Source: Bacillota bacterium
Lineage (GTDB): Bacteria > Bacillota > Clostridia > Oscillospirales > Ruminococcaceae
Direction of reading: 5' to 3'
DNA length: 64,000 nucleotides
Assembly (NCBI GenBank): GCA_023439835.1
Contig: JAEXUW010000016.1
Coordinates: forward strand, 56,362-120,361
Shown: positions 1 to 8,948 of the stretch, piece by piece
Layout of the letters: each line of letters starts with the position of its first letter
Position numbering within the stretch: position 1 is the stretch's first letter
Made by a program: the position numbers and the translations under genes
The notes under the pieces: generated by a model
Databases searched by the model: none
What the model was told of the DNA's origin: nothing
What the model saw: the letters and a program-made list of their open reading frames with translations, nothing else

Positions 1-1322
1 ATGGCATAAGCTCACAGTTCGGTGATGAAAAAACCACATACATTAAGGGCGCAGAGGATATTCGTTGGGGAATTGATATCCGCGGAGGTGTTGATGTAAC
101 TTTTGCTCCGCCGGAAGGCTATAACGCAACACAAGCAGAAATGGATGCGGCAAAGTCGGTTATTGAACAAAGGCTTGTATCTTTGAACATCACCGATAAT
201 GAGCTTTATGTCGATTATGGGAATGACAGAATAATCGTTCGTTTCCCTTGGAAATCTGACGAGGCTGACTTCAACCCCGAGGAAGCTGTAAAGGAGCTTG
301 GCGAAACCGCAAGGCTAACCTTTAGAGAGGGCTATGAAACCGACGAGCTTGGCGTATATACAGGCATAACTGAAGAAACTGTCATTCTTGAGGGAAAAGA
401 CGTTTCTAAGGCAGAGGCTCTTTATAATTCAGAGGAAAAGAAATATTTTGTTTCGCTTGAGCTGACAAGTGAAGGTGCCTCAAAGTTTTCAGAAGCGACC
501 GCTAGACTTGTCAATCAAACAATTTCAATCTGGATGGACGAGGTATGTATATCATACCCCACCGTTAATTCACATATCACTGACGGAAGTGCAAGAATTA
601 CAGGCACATTCACAGCGGAAGAGGTAACCACTCTTGCTAACAAGATTAATTCGGGTGCGCTTCCTTTCAAGCTTGAAACCTCAAGCCTGAATGTAATTTC
701 ACCGACACTTGGAACAGGCGCTAGAAATTCAATGGTTTTATCGGGAATAATCGCTTTTATTCTGATAGCTATCTATATTACTATCATGTACAGGCTTCCC
801 GGTTTTGTCGCTGTAATTTCACTGATTGGGCAGGTTGCAGGTTCTGTTGCCGCTATTTCAGGCTTCTTCCCCGTGTTCCCAAGCTTCACACTGACAATCC
901 CCGGAATCGCAGGAATTATTCTTGCTATCGGTATCGGTGTTGACGCTAACATAATCACAGCCGAGCGTATCAAGGAAGAACTTAGAAAGGGCAAATCTCT
1001 TGAGGGCTCAATTGCACTGGGATATAAAAGAGCTTTCTCGGCGATTTTTGACGGAAATATCACAGTTATCATTGTAGCAATGATACTCATGGGTGCTTTC
1101 GGCACGCCTGACAGCCTCTTCTCAAAGCTTCTTTATCCGATATTCTTCATGTTCGGGCCATCGACCGCCGGTGCGATTTATTCATTTGGATTCACACTCA
1201 TGGTCGGCGTTATTCTGAACTTCGTTTTCGGTGTAACCTGCTCAAGACTGATGATATCTTCACTTTCAAAATTCAAGGCCTTCCGCAATAAAAAGCTCTA
1301 TGGAGGTGTTGAAAATGAATAA
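1..1322 (+). CDS. secD: Protein translocase subunit SecD (5' end outside window)
   Basis: SecD is the large subunit of the SecDF membrane complex, which uses the proton gradient to help pull proteins across the membrane. The frame is open from the first bases, so the gene is cut by the window edge; the first ATG at 141 is internal. The family motif is visible upstream of it as GIDIRGGVDV (about bases 90-120). A periplasmic P1-type domain is followed by a C-terminal six-helix membrane block with LTIPGIAGIILAIGIGVDANI, the conserved RND-type segment around the functional Asp. It overlaps secF by 8 bp, indicating translational coupling. Identification is secure; the N-terminus and promoter cannot be seen. 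Confidence 0.95.
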   Translation, partial: GISSQFGDEKTTYIKGAEDIRWGIDIRGGVDVTFAPPEGYNATQAEMDAAKSVIEQRLVSLNITDNELYVDYGNDRIIVRFPWKSDEADFNPEEAVKELGETARLTFREGYETDELGVYTGITEETVILEGKDVSKAEALYNSEEKKYFVSLELTSEGASKFSEATARLVNQTISIWMDEVCISYPTVNSHITDGSARITGTFTAEEVTTLANKINSGALPFKLETSSLNVISPTLGTGARNSMVLSGIIAFILIAIYITIMYRLPGFVAVISLIGQVAGSVAAISGFFPVFPSFTLTIPGIAGIILAIGIGVDANIITAERIKEELRKGKSLEGSIALGYKRAFSAIFDGNITVIIVAMILMGAFGTPDSLFSKLLYPIFFMFGPSTAGAIYSFGFTLMVGVILNFVFGVTCSRLMISSLSKFKAFRNKKLYGGVENE

Positions 1323-2259
1323 GGTATATAACGTCGTTCAAAAAAGAAAGCTTTATTACGGCATTTCTCTCGGAATAATCCTTCTCGCCGTTCTCATCAG
1401 CCTTATCAGAGGGGTTGAGGTTTCAATCGAATTCAAGGGCGGAACAATGCTTTCCTATTCGTATACAGGAACGCTTTCCAGCAGTGAGGTTGCGGCGGCA
1501 GCGGCTGAATCTGTCGGTCAGTCGGTTAACGCAAAAGAGGGCGAAAACTTCTCAGACGGAACTAAATATGTCGAGCTTTCATTTTCTTCAAACGAAGGGC
1601 TTACAGCCGACAAACAGCATAATCTCACAACCGCACTTCAGACGAAATTCCCCGGTAATAATATTGAGCTTTTAAGCTCAAATGACGTTAATCCGTCAAT
1701 CGGCGGCGAATTCTTTAAAAAGTGTCTTGTTGCTGTATCATTTGCTGCTGTTGTTTTGATTATTTATATTGCATTTAGATTCAAGAAAATCAGCGGTTGG
1801 TCTGCCGGTGTTACCGCAGTAGTCGCTCTTATTCATGACTGTGTAATTGTTTATGCAACGTTCATCATCTTTAACATTCCGATAAACGCAAACTTCATGG
1901 CGGTTCTCATGACAATTCTCGGCTACTCAATAAACGACACAATCGTTATCTATGACCGTATCCGTGAAAACAAAAAGCTTATGGGCGCTAAAACGCCGTT
2001 GATTGAGCTTGTCAACACAAGCATCAGCCAATCTCTGACACGTTCGTTCAATACTACTATTACAACAGTCATATCAATGATTGTCGTATGTATTGTCGCA
2101 TTGGTCTTTGGTGTAACCTCAATAATCAGCTTTGCGTTCCCGCTTATCATCGGTATGATTTCAGGAACCTATTCGTCAATCTGTATCGCTTGTCCGCTTT
2201 GGATTGACTGGCAAAACAGCAAAAAAACCGCCGACTATGCCGGCAAAAAGAAGAAATAA
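1315..2259 (+). CDS. secF: Protein translocase subunit SecF
   Basis: SecF pairs with SecD to form the SecDF accessory complex of the Sec channel. The 314-residue protein has an N-terminal helix, the VEVSIEFKGGTML motif, a small extracytoplasmic domain and five C-terminal membrane helices including GYSINDTIVIYDRIREN, the SecF signature. I place the start at ATG 1315 rather than 1300 because GGAGG at 1302-1306 is correctly spaced from it; the start overlaps the secD stop. A bidirectional terminator follows at 2295-2320, so secDF end their operon here. Confidence 0.95.
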   Translation: MNKVYNVVQKRKLYYGISLGIILLAVLISLIRGVEVSIEFKGGTMLSYSYTGTLSSSEVAAAAAESVGQSVNAKEGENFSDGTKYVELSFSSNEGLTADKQHNLTTALQTKFPGNNIELLSSNDVNPSIGGEFFKKCLVAVSFAAVVLIIYIAFRFKKISGWSAGVTAVVALIHDCVIVYATFIIFNIPINANFMAVLMTILGYSINDTIVIYDRIRENKKLMGAKTPLIELVNTSISQSLTRSFNTTITTVISMIVVCIVALVFGVTSIISFAFPLIIGMISGTYSSICIACPLWIDWQNSKKTADYAGKKKK

Positions 2260-2294
2260 AAAACGCGGCAGGAAAATTTTCCGCCGAAAATCAA

Positions 2295-2320
2295 AAGCCC
2301 GACGCTTGTCGGGCTTTTTT
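2295..2320. terminator. Bidirectional rho-independent terminator between secF and the phn operon
   Basis: A 9-bp perfect stem (AAGCCCGAC / GTCGGGCTT) with a GCTT loop has a T-run on its right and an A-run on its left, so it can end both secF (plus) and the convergent phosphonate operon (minus). Confidence 0.85.
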
Positions 2321-2376
2321 GCTGCTCAAATTCAGATAATAGACACTGATTTTATGCTTAATTTCTCACGCATGCT

Positions 2377-2976
2377 CTATAAATATTTCTCAACAAAGCT
2401 TTTCATATCCCGAAAGTCACAAAGCCTTGATTTAATGGTGTCATAGTCCCAGTCCCACCATTTTGACTTCTCAATTTTCTCAATTAAATCGTCAGAAAAC
2501 CGCATATTGATTTTTCTGGCAGGAACGCCGACCCACACAGAATAAGACTCCACATCCTTTGTGACGACAGCGCCGGTGCCGATAACCGCACCGTTTCCGA
2601 TTTTTACGCCGGGCATTATCGTCGCATTATGACCTATCCAGACGTCATTCCCGATAAAAACACTCTGTTGCTTTCGACAGTTGAAGAATTCGCTGTCATC
2701 CTCACAAAAGCCGAACAGCTCACTTCGATAGGTGAAATGGTGCTGTGCTATTCTGGTATAGGTCGGATGATTGCCGGGGTTGATTCTCACATTTGTTGCG
2801 AATGAACAGAACTTCCCGATGGTTGCATAATAAATCTGATTGTATCCGGCGCAGTATGAAAAGTCACCCATTTCAACATCAAAAAGCTCGCTGAAGGCTT
2901 TAATCTCAGTGTAATTCCCCAAAGTGACGTTTTTAAGAGATACATTTTCTCCGATATTTGGATTTATACTCAGCAT
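2377..2976 (-). CDS. Phosphonate-operon left-handed beta-helix acetyltransferase
   Basis: A 199-residue hexapeptide-repeat acyltransferase of the xenobiotic (CatB/Vat) acetyltransferase fold. Visible features are the NPGNHPTYT segment with the probable catalytic His, and hexapeptide turns in NDVWIGHNATIMPGVKIGNGAVIG. It is the last gene of the phn operon and overlaps the PHP gene by 7 bp. Hexapeptide acyltransferases of a phosphonate-associated family are known in phn operons. By analogy with PhnO, the substrate could be an aminoalkylphosphonate, but this is inference. No membrane segment is present. Family assignment is firm; substrate is unknown. Confidence 0.8.
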   Translation of the reverse strand: MLSINPNIGENVSLKNVTLGNYTEIKAFSELFDVEMGDFSYCAGYNQIYYATIGKFCSFATNVRINPGNHPTYTRIAQHHFTYRSELFGFCEDDSEFFNCRKQQSVFIGNDVWIGHNATIMPGVKIGNGAVIGTGAVVTKDVESYSVWVGVPARKINMRFSDDLIEKIEKSKWWDWDYDTIKSRLCDFRDMKSFVEKYL

Positions 2977-3770
2977 AGCGCCAAAACCCCGCTTTCCTCT
3001 GAAAGATAATCGCCGATTTTCACTGACTTTGAGTCGTTGTCGCCGTGAAAATCACTTCCCCCTGTGAGGAACAGACCGTACTTTTCAGCGTATTTTCGAA
3101 TACTCGCCTTATCCTCGTCACTGTTTTCGGGATGATTATACTCAAGCCCGTCAAGCCCGAGCGGCACAAGCTTGTCAATCAGATAGAAGTTTTTTTGCTG
3201 ACCGCTGTGAGCAAGCACCGCTTTTCCGCCGGCTGAATTAATCGTGCTCACTGCCGTTCTCACATCGATATACTCAATGTCAAAATCGCATATTCCGCCG
3301 TTTTTGAAAACAGTGCTATAAAAGCTCCCGAACATGTCCTTGACCTGTGCTGTCATAACAAGAAACTCCATAATATGCTGTTTATAAATAAACTTTCCGT
3401 TTGCTTTTGAAATCTTATCAAGGTCGAAATAAAATCCCTTTTCTTCAAGGCGCTTAATCTGTCTAAGCGAATTTTCGTGTCTTCTTTCTAAAAGGGGATG
3501 GGTGAGTGCTTCAACCTTTTTCGGCTCTTTTATATTGTATCCAAGAATGTGAGCCTTTGTTTTTGTCACTTTATCAATCGCCGATATTTCAATCCCACAA
3601 AGCACCTGCAACCCGTCAGTTACAGGAATACTGTTGCGGTGCTCTAGGGTGTCATGGTCGGTTATTGCGATTGCGTCAAGCTTTGCGTTTTTCGCCGATT
3701 GAATAATTTCATTTACAGAATAAGTTCCGTCCGAAATTGTGGAATGAATGTGAAGGTCGGCACTCAGCAT
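2970..3770 (-). CDS. PHP-domain phosphoesterase of the C-P lyase pathway (probable PhnPP-type cyclic phosphodiesterase)
   Basis: A 266-residue PHP-superfamily metal-dependent phosphoesterase. Metal-binding motifs are visible: LHIHSTISDGTYS near the N-terminus, TDHDT, AHSGQ and GSDFHGD near the C-terminus. The start ATG at 3770 is chosen over an upstream in-frame start because it has a GGGGGA Shine-Dalgarno; it overlaps phnL by 7 bp. The operon lacks phnP and phnN. PHP enzymes are known that open 5-phosphoribosyl 1,2-cyclic phosphate, the C-P lyase product, and remove the phosphate to give ribose 5-phosphate. That role is the best inference here; the alternative is a general 3',5'-nucleotide phosphatase. 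Confidence 0.8.
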   Translation of the reverse strand: MLSADLHIHSTISDGTYSVNEIIQSAKNAKLDAIAITDHDTLEHRNSIPVTDGLQVLCGIEISAIDKVTKTKAHILGYNIKEPKKVEALTHPLLERRHENSLRQIKRLEEKGFYFDLDKISKANGKFIYKQHIMEFLVMTAQVKDMFGSFYSTVFKNGGICDFDIEYIDVRTAVSTINSAGGKAVLAHSGQQKNFYLIDKLVPLGLDGLEYNHPENSDEDKASIRKYAEKYGLFLTGGSDFHGDNDSKSVKIGDYLSEESGVLALC

Positions 3771-4459
3771 GAAAATTCCCCCTGTGAGATATTGAACACC
3801 TTGTCGCATACCCCCTCCATAAACTCAAGGTCGTGGAAAATGCCAAGCATACTGGTTTCGCTGGTTTTGAGCTTTTGAAGCATCTCCTTAACAAGCAGCT
3901 TTGTCTTGTTGTCAAGCGATGCGGTCGGCTCGTCCAAAAGCATCAGGCGTGGTCTTTTCACCATTGTATGCGCCAGATTGAGCCTCAGCCTTTCTCCCCC
4001 GGAAAATGTATTCGGATAAATATCCCACAGCCTTTCGGGAAGTCTGAAGTAAGAAAGCATCTCGCCTGTTTTTATCTCGGCGGTTTTTTCATTCTCACCC
4101 ATATCAAGAAGTGCATTCATTACATGCTCTTTGGCGGTCGTTCTCGGCATGACATTCAAAAACTGAGAAACGTAGCCTATCTCGTATTTTCTCAAAAATA
4201 GAATTTCACGCTCGCTAGCGCTCACAAGGTCAATTTCACCGAAGGCGGCGCTGTCATAGATAATTCGCCCCTCAAGCGGAAGATAAGTACGGTTTATGCA
4301 TTTGAGAATCGTTGACTTCCCCGCTCCCGACAGACCGACTATTCCGATAAAGCCGCCCTGCTCAAGCTCAAAGCTGATGTTTGAGCAGGATTTAATTTCA
4401 CGGCTGACATGATGTATAAAAAAGCTCTTTGTAAGATTTTCAATTTTTAAAACCGCCAT
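3764..4459 (-). CDS. phnL: Phosphonate C-P lyase system ABC-type protein PhnL
   Basis: PhnL is an ABC-ATPase-fold protein of the C-P lyase pathway, required with PhnGHIM for attaching phosphonate to the 1' position of ATP ribose. The 231 residues show Walker A GLSGAGKST, signature SGGERLRLNLAH, and Walker B LMLLDEPTASLD. There is no membrane partner, as expected for PhnL. Its Shine-Dalgarno GGAGG overlaps the phnM stop codon, and its end overlaps the PHP gene, so translation is coupled on both sides. Confidence 0.92.
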   Translation of the reverse strand: MAVLKIENLTKSFFIHHVSREIKSCSNISFELEQGGFIGIVGLSGAGKSTILKCINRTYLPLEGRIIYDSAAFGEIDLVSASEREILFLRKYEIGYVSQFLNVMPRTTAKEHVMNALLDMGENEKTAEIKTGEMLSYFRLPERLWDIYPNTFSGGERLRLNLAHTMVKRPRLMLLDEPTASLDNKTKLLVKEMLQKLKTSETSMLGIFHDLEFMEGVCDKVFNISQGEFSC

Positions 4460-4461
4460 TG

Positions 4462-5637
4462 CTACCTCCTGTATTCAACTCGTGAGGAAACTACCCCGTC
4501 AACAAGCGAGTGGGTAATAACCGGATAGCCGTCAATATAATCAACGATGAGAATGTCCGCCTTTTTCCCCTTTTTGAGCGAGCCGTAATCCTCATCAATT
4601 TTCATTGCCCTTGCCGGATTGAGCGACACCTTTTTGACCATTTCCCAAAGCGGAACGCCGTATCTTTTGTTCATGATAAAAATGCTATGGAGCATAGCGG
4701 AAGGGTAGTAGTCAGAGCAAAGTATGTCAACACAGCCGTCTGTGATTGCGTCGGCGGCGTTCATATTTCCCGAATGTGAACCGCCAAGAAGAATGTTCGG
4801 CGCCCCTGCAATTGTATAAAACCCCATTTCCTTCGCTTTTCTTGCGGTGTCAATTGTTATGGGGAACTCTGAAATATCAACACCAAGCTCGCTGTTTGTA
4901 TAAAGCTTTTCGGCACAATCGTCATCATGCGACGCAACTGGTATGCTGTTTTTATGAGCAAGCTCAGTCAAAGTTTTCAGCTGTTCAAAGCTTAGCGTTG
5001 ACTTTCCCCCATGATACTCCAACACGCCCTCAAAGCCGAGCTTCGCAAACTCAACGCCGTTATAGCCCGATATCGCCTTTTTGTAAATTTCAAGGTTTTT
5101 ATACTGCCCCTGTCCTGGGGTATGGTCCATAAAAGAAATTTCATGCACAAGCTTATTTTCTATCATTTCCCGGGCAATGTCATACGCCTCAAGGTTGTCA
5201 ATTTCAATTCTTAGATGAAACCTGTGGTGAATAAGATGAAAGCGGTTATGTATATCGTTTATCAGATCCGCCATTTTTCTGACATTGTCTTTGTTTCTGA
5301 GAATTGCCGAGCCGAAAAAATCATCTTTAAAAAGCGATACCGAATGATACATCGTTGTTATTCCCTGAAAAAGAAGCTCTCTTTCACACTCTTTTAACGC
5401 AAGCTCAAAATCCAGTGTCGCTGTCGGGCGAGGCTGAATAAACTGCTCAATCTTGTCACTGTGAACGTCTATGAACCCGGGCATGATATATCGCCCATGC
5501 GCATTGATAACACGCTCAAACTCATATTCCTTTGTGTTGTCTGTAATATCCGCAATCCTGTCACCGTCAATAATCACCGTCATGTTTTCAAGAATACTAT
5601 CCTCTGAAATTATTCTGCCGTTTATAATTGCTTTCAA
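4462..5637 (-). CDS. phnM: Alpha-D-ribose 1-methylphosphonate 5-triphosphate diphosphatase PhnM
   Basis: PhnM is an amidohydrolase-fold enzyme that releases pyrophosphate from ribose 1-methylphosphonate 5-triphosphate before C-P cleavage. The 391-residue protein shows the metal motif PGFIDVHSDKIEQ (HxD type, typical of PhnM), HDDDCAEK, and LCSDYYPSAM. The only start with a good Shine-Dalgarno is TTG at 5635-5637, preceded by AGGGGGC. It lies 12 bp after phnK and 2 bp before phnL. Confidence 0.93.
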   Translation of the reverse strand: MKAIINGRIISEDSILENMTVIIDGDRIADITDNTKEYEFERVINAHGRYIMPGFIDVHSDKIEQFIQPRPTATLDFELALKECERELLFQGITTMYHSVSLFKDDFFGSAILRNKDNVRKMADLINDIHNRFHLIHHRFHLRIEIDNLEAYDIAREMIENKLVHEISFMDHTPGQGQYKNLEIYKKAISGYNGVEFAKLGFEGVLEYHGGKSTLSFEQLKTLTELAHKNSIPVASHDDDCAEKLYTNSELGVDISEFPITIDTARKAKEMGFYTIAGAPNILLGGSHSGNMNAADAITDGCVDILCSDYYPSAMLHSIFIMNKRYGVPLWEMVKKVSLNPARAMKIDEDYGSLKKGKKADILIVDYIDGYPVITHSLVDGVVSSRVEYRR

Positions 5638-5649
5638 GCAAAAGCCCCC

Positions 5650-6483
5650 TTAAATCAGTGAATGAACAAGCTGTTGTGTATATGCGTGCTGTGGATCCTC
5701 TAAAATCTGGTCTGTCAACCCGCTCTCAATAATTTTTCCGTCAAGCATGACCACCGTTCTGTCGGCGAGCATTCGTATTACCGCTAAATCATGTGAAACC
5801 AGAAGAATTGAGATGCCGAATTTAGACTTTATTTTTCTGATAAGGTCTAAAACCTTTGCTTGAACCGAAAGGTCAAGCCCTGTCGTCACCTCGTCAAGAA
5901 GAAGCACCGACGGATTGTTCGCAAGCGCCTTTGATATCTGAACACGCTGCTGCATTCCGCCCGAGAAGTTTTTGGGCGCCTCGTTCATTCGCGATGTGAG
6001 AATTTCAACCGCCGTCAGAAGCTCTCTTGCTCTGTTCGTCATCTTCTCTGCGTTTCTTGAGCCGGCGGCGATAATTTTTTCGGCAATATTTGAAGCCGCT
6101 GAATAGTCCATTCTAAGACCAAGCGCAGGGCTTTGATATACCATGCCCATAACTGTGTTTTTAATTGCTCTGCGCTGACTCGAGCTTGACTCCCATATAT
6201 TTTTTTTAGCGTTTTGATACTCTGATAATAAAGCGCTCCCGCTTGTCGGCTCAATATCAAAATACAAGCTTTTCATGAGCGTTGACTTGCCCGAGCCTGA
6301 CTCGCCGACTATTCCAAGCACCTCGCCGGGATAAAGCTCAAAAGTTACATCGTTGCACGCCCAGACGCTCCCGCATAACCTGCACCTGTTCTTTTCAAGA
6401 TTGCTTTGACATAGCGGACAGCCGTCGCCATATCTCACAACCAGATTTTCAACCTTGAGGACGGGGTTGTTATCTATCAGCAT
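5650..6483 (-). CDS. phnK: Phosphonate C-P lyase system ABC-type protein PhnK
   Basis: PhnK is the ABC-fold subunit that docks onto the PhnGHIJ core complex. The 277 residues include an N-terminal zinc-ribbon-like CPLC...CRLC stretch characteristic of PhnK, Walker A GESGSGKST, signature FSGGMQQRVQ, and Walker B VLLLDEVTTGLD. It overlaps phnJ by 14 bp, matching the physical PhnJ-PhnK contact known in the E. coli complex. Start at ATG 6483 has GGGAGG upstream. Confidence 0.93.
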   Translation of the reverse strand: MLIDNNPVLKVENLVVRYGDGCPLCQSNLEKNRCRLCGSVWACNDVTFELYPGEVLGIVGESGSGKSTLMKSLYFDIEPTSGSALLSEYQNAKKNIWESSSSQRRAIKNTVMGMVYQSPALGLRMDYSAASNIAEKIIAAGSRNAEKMTNRARELLTAVEILTSRMNEAPKNFSGGMQQRVQISKALANNPSVLLLDEVTTGLDLSVQAKVLDLIRKIKSKFGISILLVSHDLAVIRMLADRTVVMLDGKIIESGLTDQILEDPQHAYTQQLVHSLI

Positions 6484-7312
6484 TTCGACTTACCTCCCTG
6501 CAATATGAAGTATCGCTGCACTGATAATACGCTTCGCCTGTGACGCTGTCGAACATTTCATCAAGGTAAGTGTTATCGCTGTTGCAAAGGCGGCATTTCT
6601 TACCCTTAAAGCTCTCTTTTTCAAAGGGCACATCATCAAACGCAAGCGAAACAACCTTAGTGTGCGGCGGTATCGCATATATTTTCTTTTCTCTTCCCGC
6701 ACCGAAAAGATAAAGACACTCTGAACCATTGAGCTTATCGTTGTCGAATTTAGGAATCGGACTGGGATTGATTATATATCTGTCCTCAACAAGACAAGGG
6801 TATTCAGAGGCTATTGTGATTTTATTGTATTTGATAAGGCTCTCATAAAGCTGAAGCCAGATGGGAGCATAATCACATTCTGCGTGCATTTTCTTTGTGA
6901 CCTCCTCACGGGGCTCGACAATTCTCAACGGCTCGGGAAGCGGAACCTGAAGCACTAAAATCTGGTCATTATTCATGGGTATTTCCGGAATTCTGTGACG
7001 TGTCTGTATTATTGTCGCCTTTTTCGTGCTGTCTGTGGTTTTAACGTCGGTGCAAAGTCCGACGAATTTTTTTATGTTGACAGCATTAACGCTTTCGTCG
7101 CTTCCCTGGTCAATAACCTTTAATACATCGTCTTTTCCGATAAGCGAAAGGGTGAGCTGTATTCCGCCCGTTCCCCAGCCTCTTCCGATGGGAAGCTCAC
7201 GAGAGCCAAACGGAACCTGATAGCCGGGAATGGCAACAGCCTTTAAGGTGCTTCTTCTTATTTCTCTTTTTGAACCCTCGTCAAGAAAGGCAAAATTGTA
7301 TCGGTTAATCAT
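6470..7312 (-). CDS. phnJ: Alpha-D-ribose 1-methylphosphonate 5-phosphate C-P lyase PhnJ
   Basis: PhnJ is the radical-SAM enzyme that breaks the carbon-phosphorus bond, releasing the alkane and a ribose 1,2-cyclic phosphate. The 280-residue protein keeps the AVAIPGYQVPFGSRE region (radical Gly area) and the C-terminal iron-sulfur ligands C-x2-C-x21-C-x5-C (CRLC ... CSDTSYC), the same spacing as E. coli PhnJ. The start is ATG 7312, giving MINRYNFAFLDE with a GGGAGGGG Shine-Dalgarno; the longer frame adds 19 residues not found in the family. Overlaps phnI by 8 bp. Confidence 0.96.
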   Translation of the reverse strand: MINRYNFAFLDEGSKREIRRSTLKAVAIPGYQVPFGSRELPIGRGWGTGGIQLTLSLIGKDDVLKVIDQGSDESVNAVNIKKFVGLCTDVKTTDSTKKATIIQTRHRIPEIPMNNDQILVLQVPLPEPLRIVEPREEVTKKMHAECDYAPIWLQLYESLIKYNKITIASEYPCLVEDRYIINPSPIPKFDNDKLNGSECLYLFGAGREKKIYAIPPHTKVVSLAFDDVPFEKESFKGKKCRLCNSDNTYLDEMFDSVTGEAYYQCSDTSYCREVSRNADR

Positions 7313-8372
7313 CACATCGCCCCTCCCTTGTTTTTCTGACCGCATCCAGCTTTGACTGGAAAGTGACATAGTGGGGGAGCTTTAAATGTGAAATAAAGCC
7401 GTTCATTTCCAAGCTGTCGCCATGCATAAGTACGAACTCCTCGCTTTGTGCGGGGTTAGAGCCATCGCACCCGATTTCTCGGTCGATAACAGCCATAGCA
7501 ATAGCCTTGTTTTCATTTCTGCCGAAAACAGCGCCATAGCCGATTGAAAGCTTGAGCTTGTCGCCGTCATCAGCCTCGGTGAAGCATTCAACCTCGGTTA
7601 TTAGAATCTCACCGATACAAATGCTCTCTTTTGAGTCGAAAAGGTACGGCACCTCAAGCTCGATATAGCCTGTTCTGAGCTCGCCCACCGTCGGATGAAC
7701 TAGCCCATAGCCTCTCAAGCACGAATAGGCAAGCCCTGAAATGAAGCCCGTATCCGCTCTTGAAAGCGTCTGAAGTCTGGCACTTCTCGGCGAAGGGAAT
7801 TCTAGCATGCTTTCTGTCACATCAAAGGGCTTTTCGTCGTTTTGAGGAAAGCTGTCAATCAGCCCCTCACTTTTGAGAATATCTGAAACTCTCGGGCAGA
7901 GTGTTATTTCCTCACGCTCGGCATTTTTAAGGATTTCCTGCATTTTCTCAAAAAGCTCTATGCTGTTTTCATTTTCTATGTCGAAATTTATTAGCCTGTG
8001 AGTATAGTCATAGGTTGCACCAAGAATCTGTCCGCCGGGGATATCTTTAAATGCAGCTGAAATTCGGCGAACTATTCTCATATCGCTTGTATTGACAGCA
8101 CAGGTGTAATAATTTCGTGTGAGCGTTGAACGATATGCTCTTAAAAGAAACACCGCTTCTTCAACTGCTCCCTCACACTGCTTTAGCGCAAGCGCGGCGT
8201 ACCTTTTTGAATACAGCCCTGCCTCGCTCATTACCCTGTCAACCAAAAGTCCCATTTTTTTCTCTATCGCTTTCAAATGAAGGTCTTTTTTCGTTGTGCT
8301 TCTGTAATAATCAAGGAGGCGTATACTTTCCTCAATGGCTTCCTTTCCGCCTGAAACCGCAACATAAGCCAT
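7305..8372 (-). CDS. phnI: Phosphonate C-P lyase core subunit PhnI
   Basis: PhnI is a core subunit of the PhnGHIJ complex; with PhnG, H and L it displaces adenine from ATP to make the ribose 1-phosphonate triphosphate. The 355-residue protein carries typical stretches such as MAYVAVSGGKEAIEES at the N-terminus and KLPHYVTFQSKLDAVRKTRE near the C-terminus. It starts 3 bp after phnH, with its Shine-Dalgarno in the phnH stop region, and overlaps phnJ. Confidence 0.95.
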   Translation of the reverse strand: MAYVAVSGGKEAIEESIRLLDYYRSTTKKDLHLKAIEKKMGLLVDRVMSEAGLYSKRYAALALKQCEGAVEEAVFLLRAYRSTLTRNYYTCAVNTSDMRIVRRISAAFKDIPGGQILGATYDYTHRLINFDIENENSIELFEKMQEILKNAEREEITLCPRVSDILKSEGLIDSFPQNDEKPFDVTESMLEFPSPRSARLQTLSRADTGFISGLAYSCLRGYGLVHPTVGELRTGYIELEVPYLFDSKESICIGEILITEVECFTEADDGDKLKLSIGYGAVFGRNENKAIAMAVIDREIGCDGSNPAQSEEFVLMHGDSLEMNGFISHLKLPHYVTFQSKLDAVRKTREGRCDD

Positions 8373-8375
8373 ATC

Positions 8376-8948
8376 CTAACCCTCCCTCTTAATCAGTCTG
8401 GGAATTGAAAAAAGCCTGCTCTCATCATCAATGAAGATCAAATCAATCCCCTGTGGGAATTCAAAGCACATTTTATCCCGCTGAGATATCGCTTCAAAAA
8501 CCATATTCTCCGTCACAAGTGTTATCCTGCCGTCAATTCCTGGCCCGCTCATAGTGATGGAGGTGTCACAGCCGGTATTAATTTTTGCAATAATCGTCGC
8601 TGATTTATGCGGGTCTGAAAGAGTTCCGCATTTTGCATTGCTTATTGCATAAAATAGATTTTCAGGGCTATCGGTGAAAATAAAGTCGGCATTCTCACAG
8701 TCTGATTTTTCTGACAGTGTGAGCGAAACTATATTCTCATCAAGCTCTTTATTTTCAAATGAAAAAAATGTAACCTCATTGTCTAGAAGTGTCAAGGCAA
8801 TCGCAAGAAGCTCCTTGCTTTCGCCAAAAAGCTTGTCGGCATATTTTTTTATCTCCACAATTTTAAGCGGATTTGACATCGCCTTTAAAATCAGCCGAAA
8901 CATCTGTTGGCTGTCAAAAACCTCATCAAAGCTATGTATCTTTTTCAT
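8376..8948 (-). CDS. phnH: Phosphonate C-P lyase core subunit PhnH
   Basis: A 190-residue PhnH homologue, the core-complex subunit with a PLP-transferase-like fold that lacks PLP. Recognisable parts are FDEVFDSQQMFRLILKAMSNP at the N-terminus and GPGIDGRITL in the middle. The C-terminal FPQGIDLIFID segment is also typical. It overlaps phnG by 4 bp (ATGA). Family divergence is substantial, so context adds to the call. Confidence 0.9.
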   Translation of the reverse strand: MKKIHSFDEVFDSQQMFRLILKAMSNPLKIVEIKKYADKLFGESKELLAIALTLLDNEVTFFSFENKELDENIVSLTLSEKSDCENADFIFTDSPENLFYAISNAKCGTLSDPHKSATIIAKINTGCDTSITMSGPGIDGRITLVTENMVFEAISQRDKMCFEFPQGIDLIFIDDESRLFSIPRLIKREG

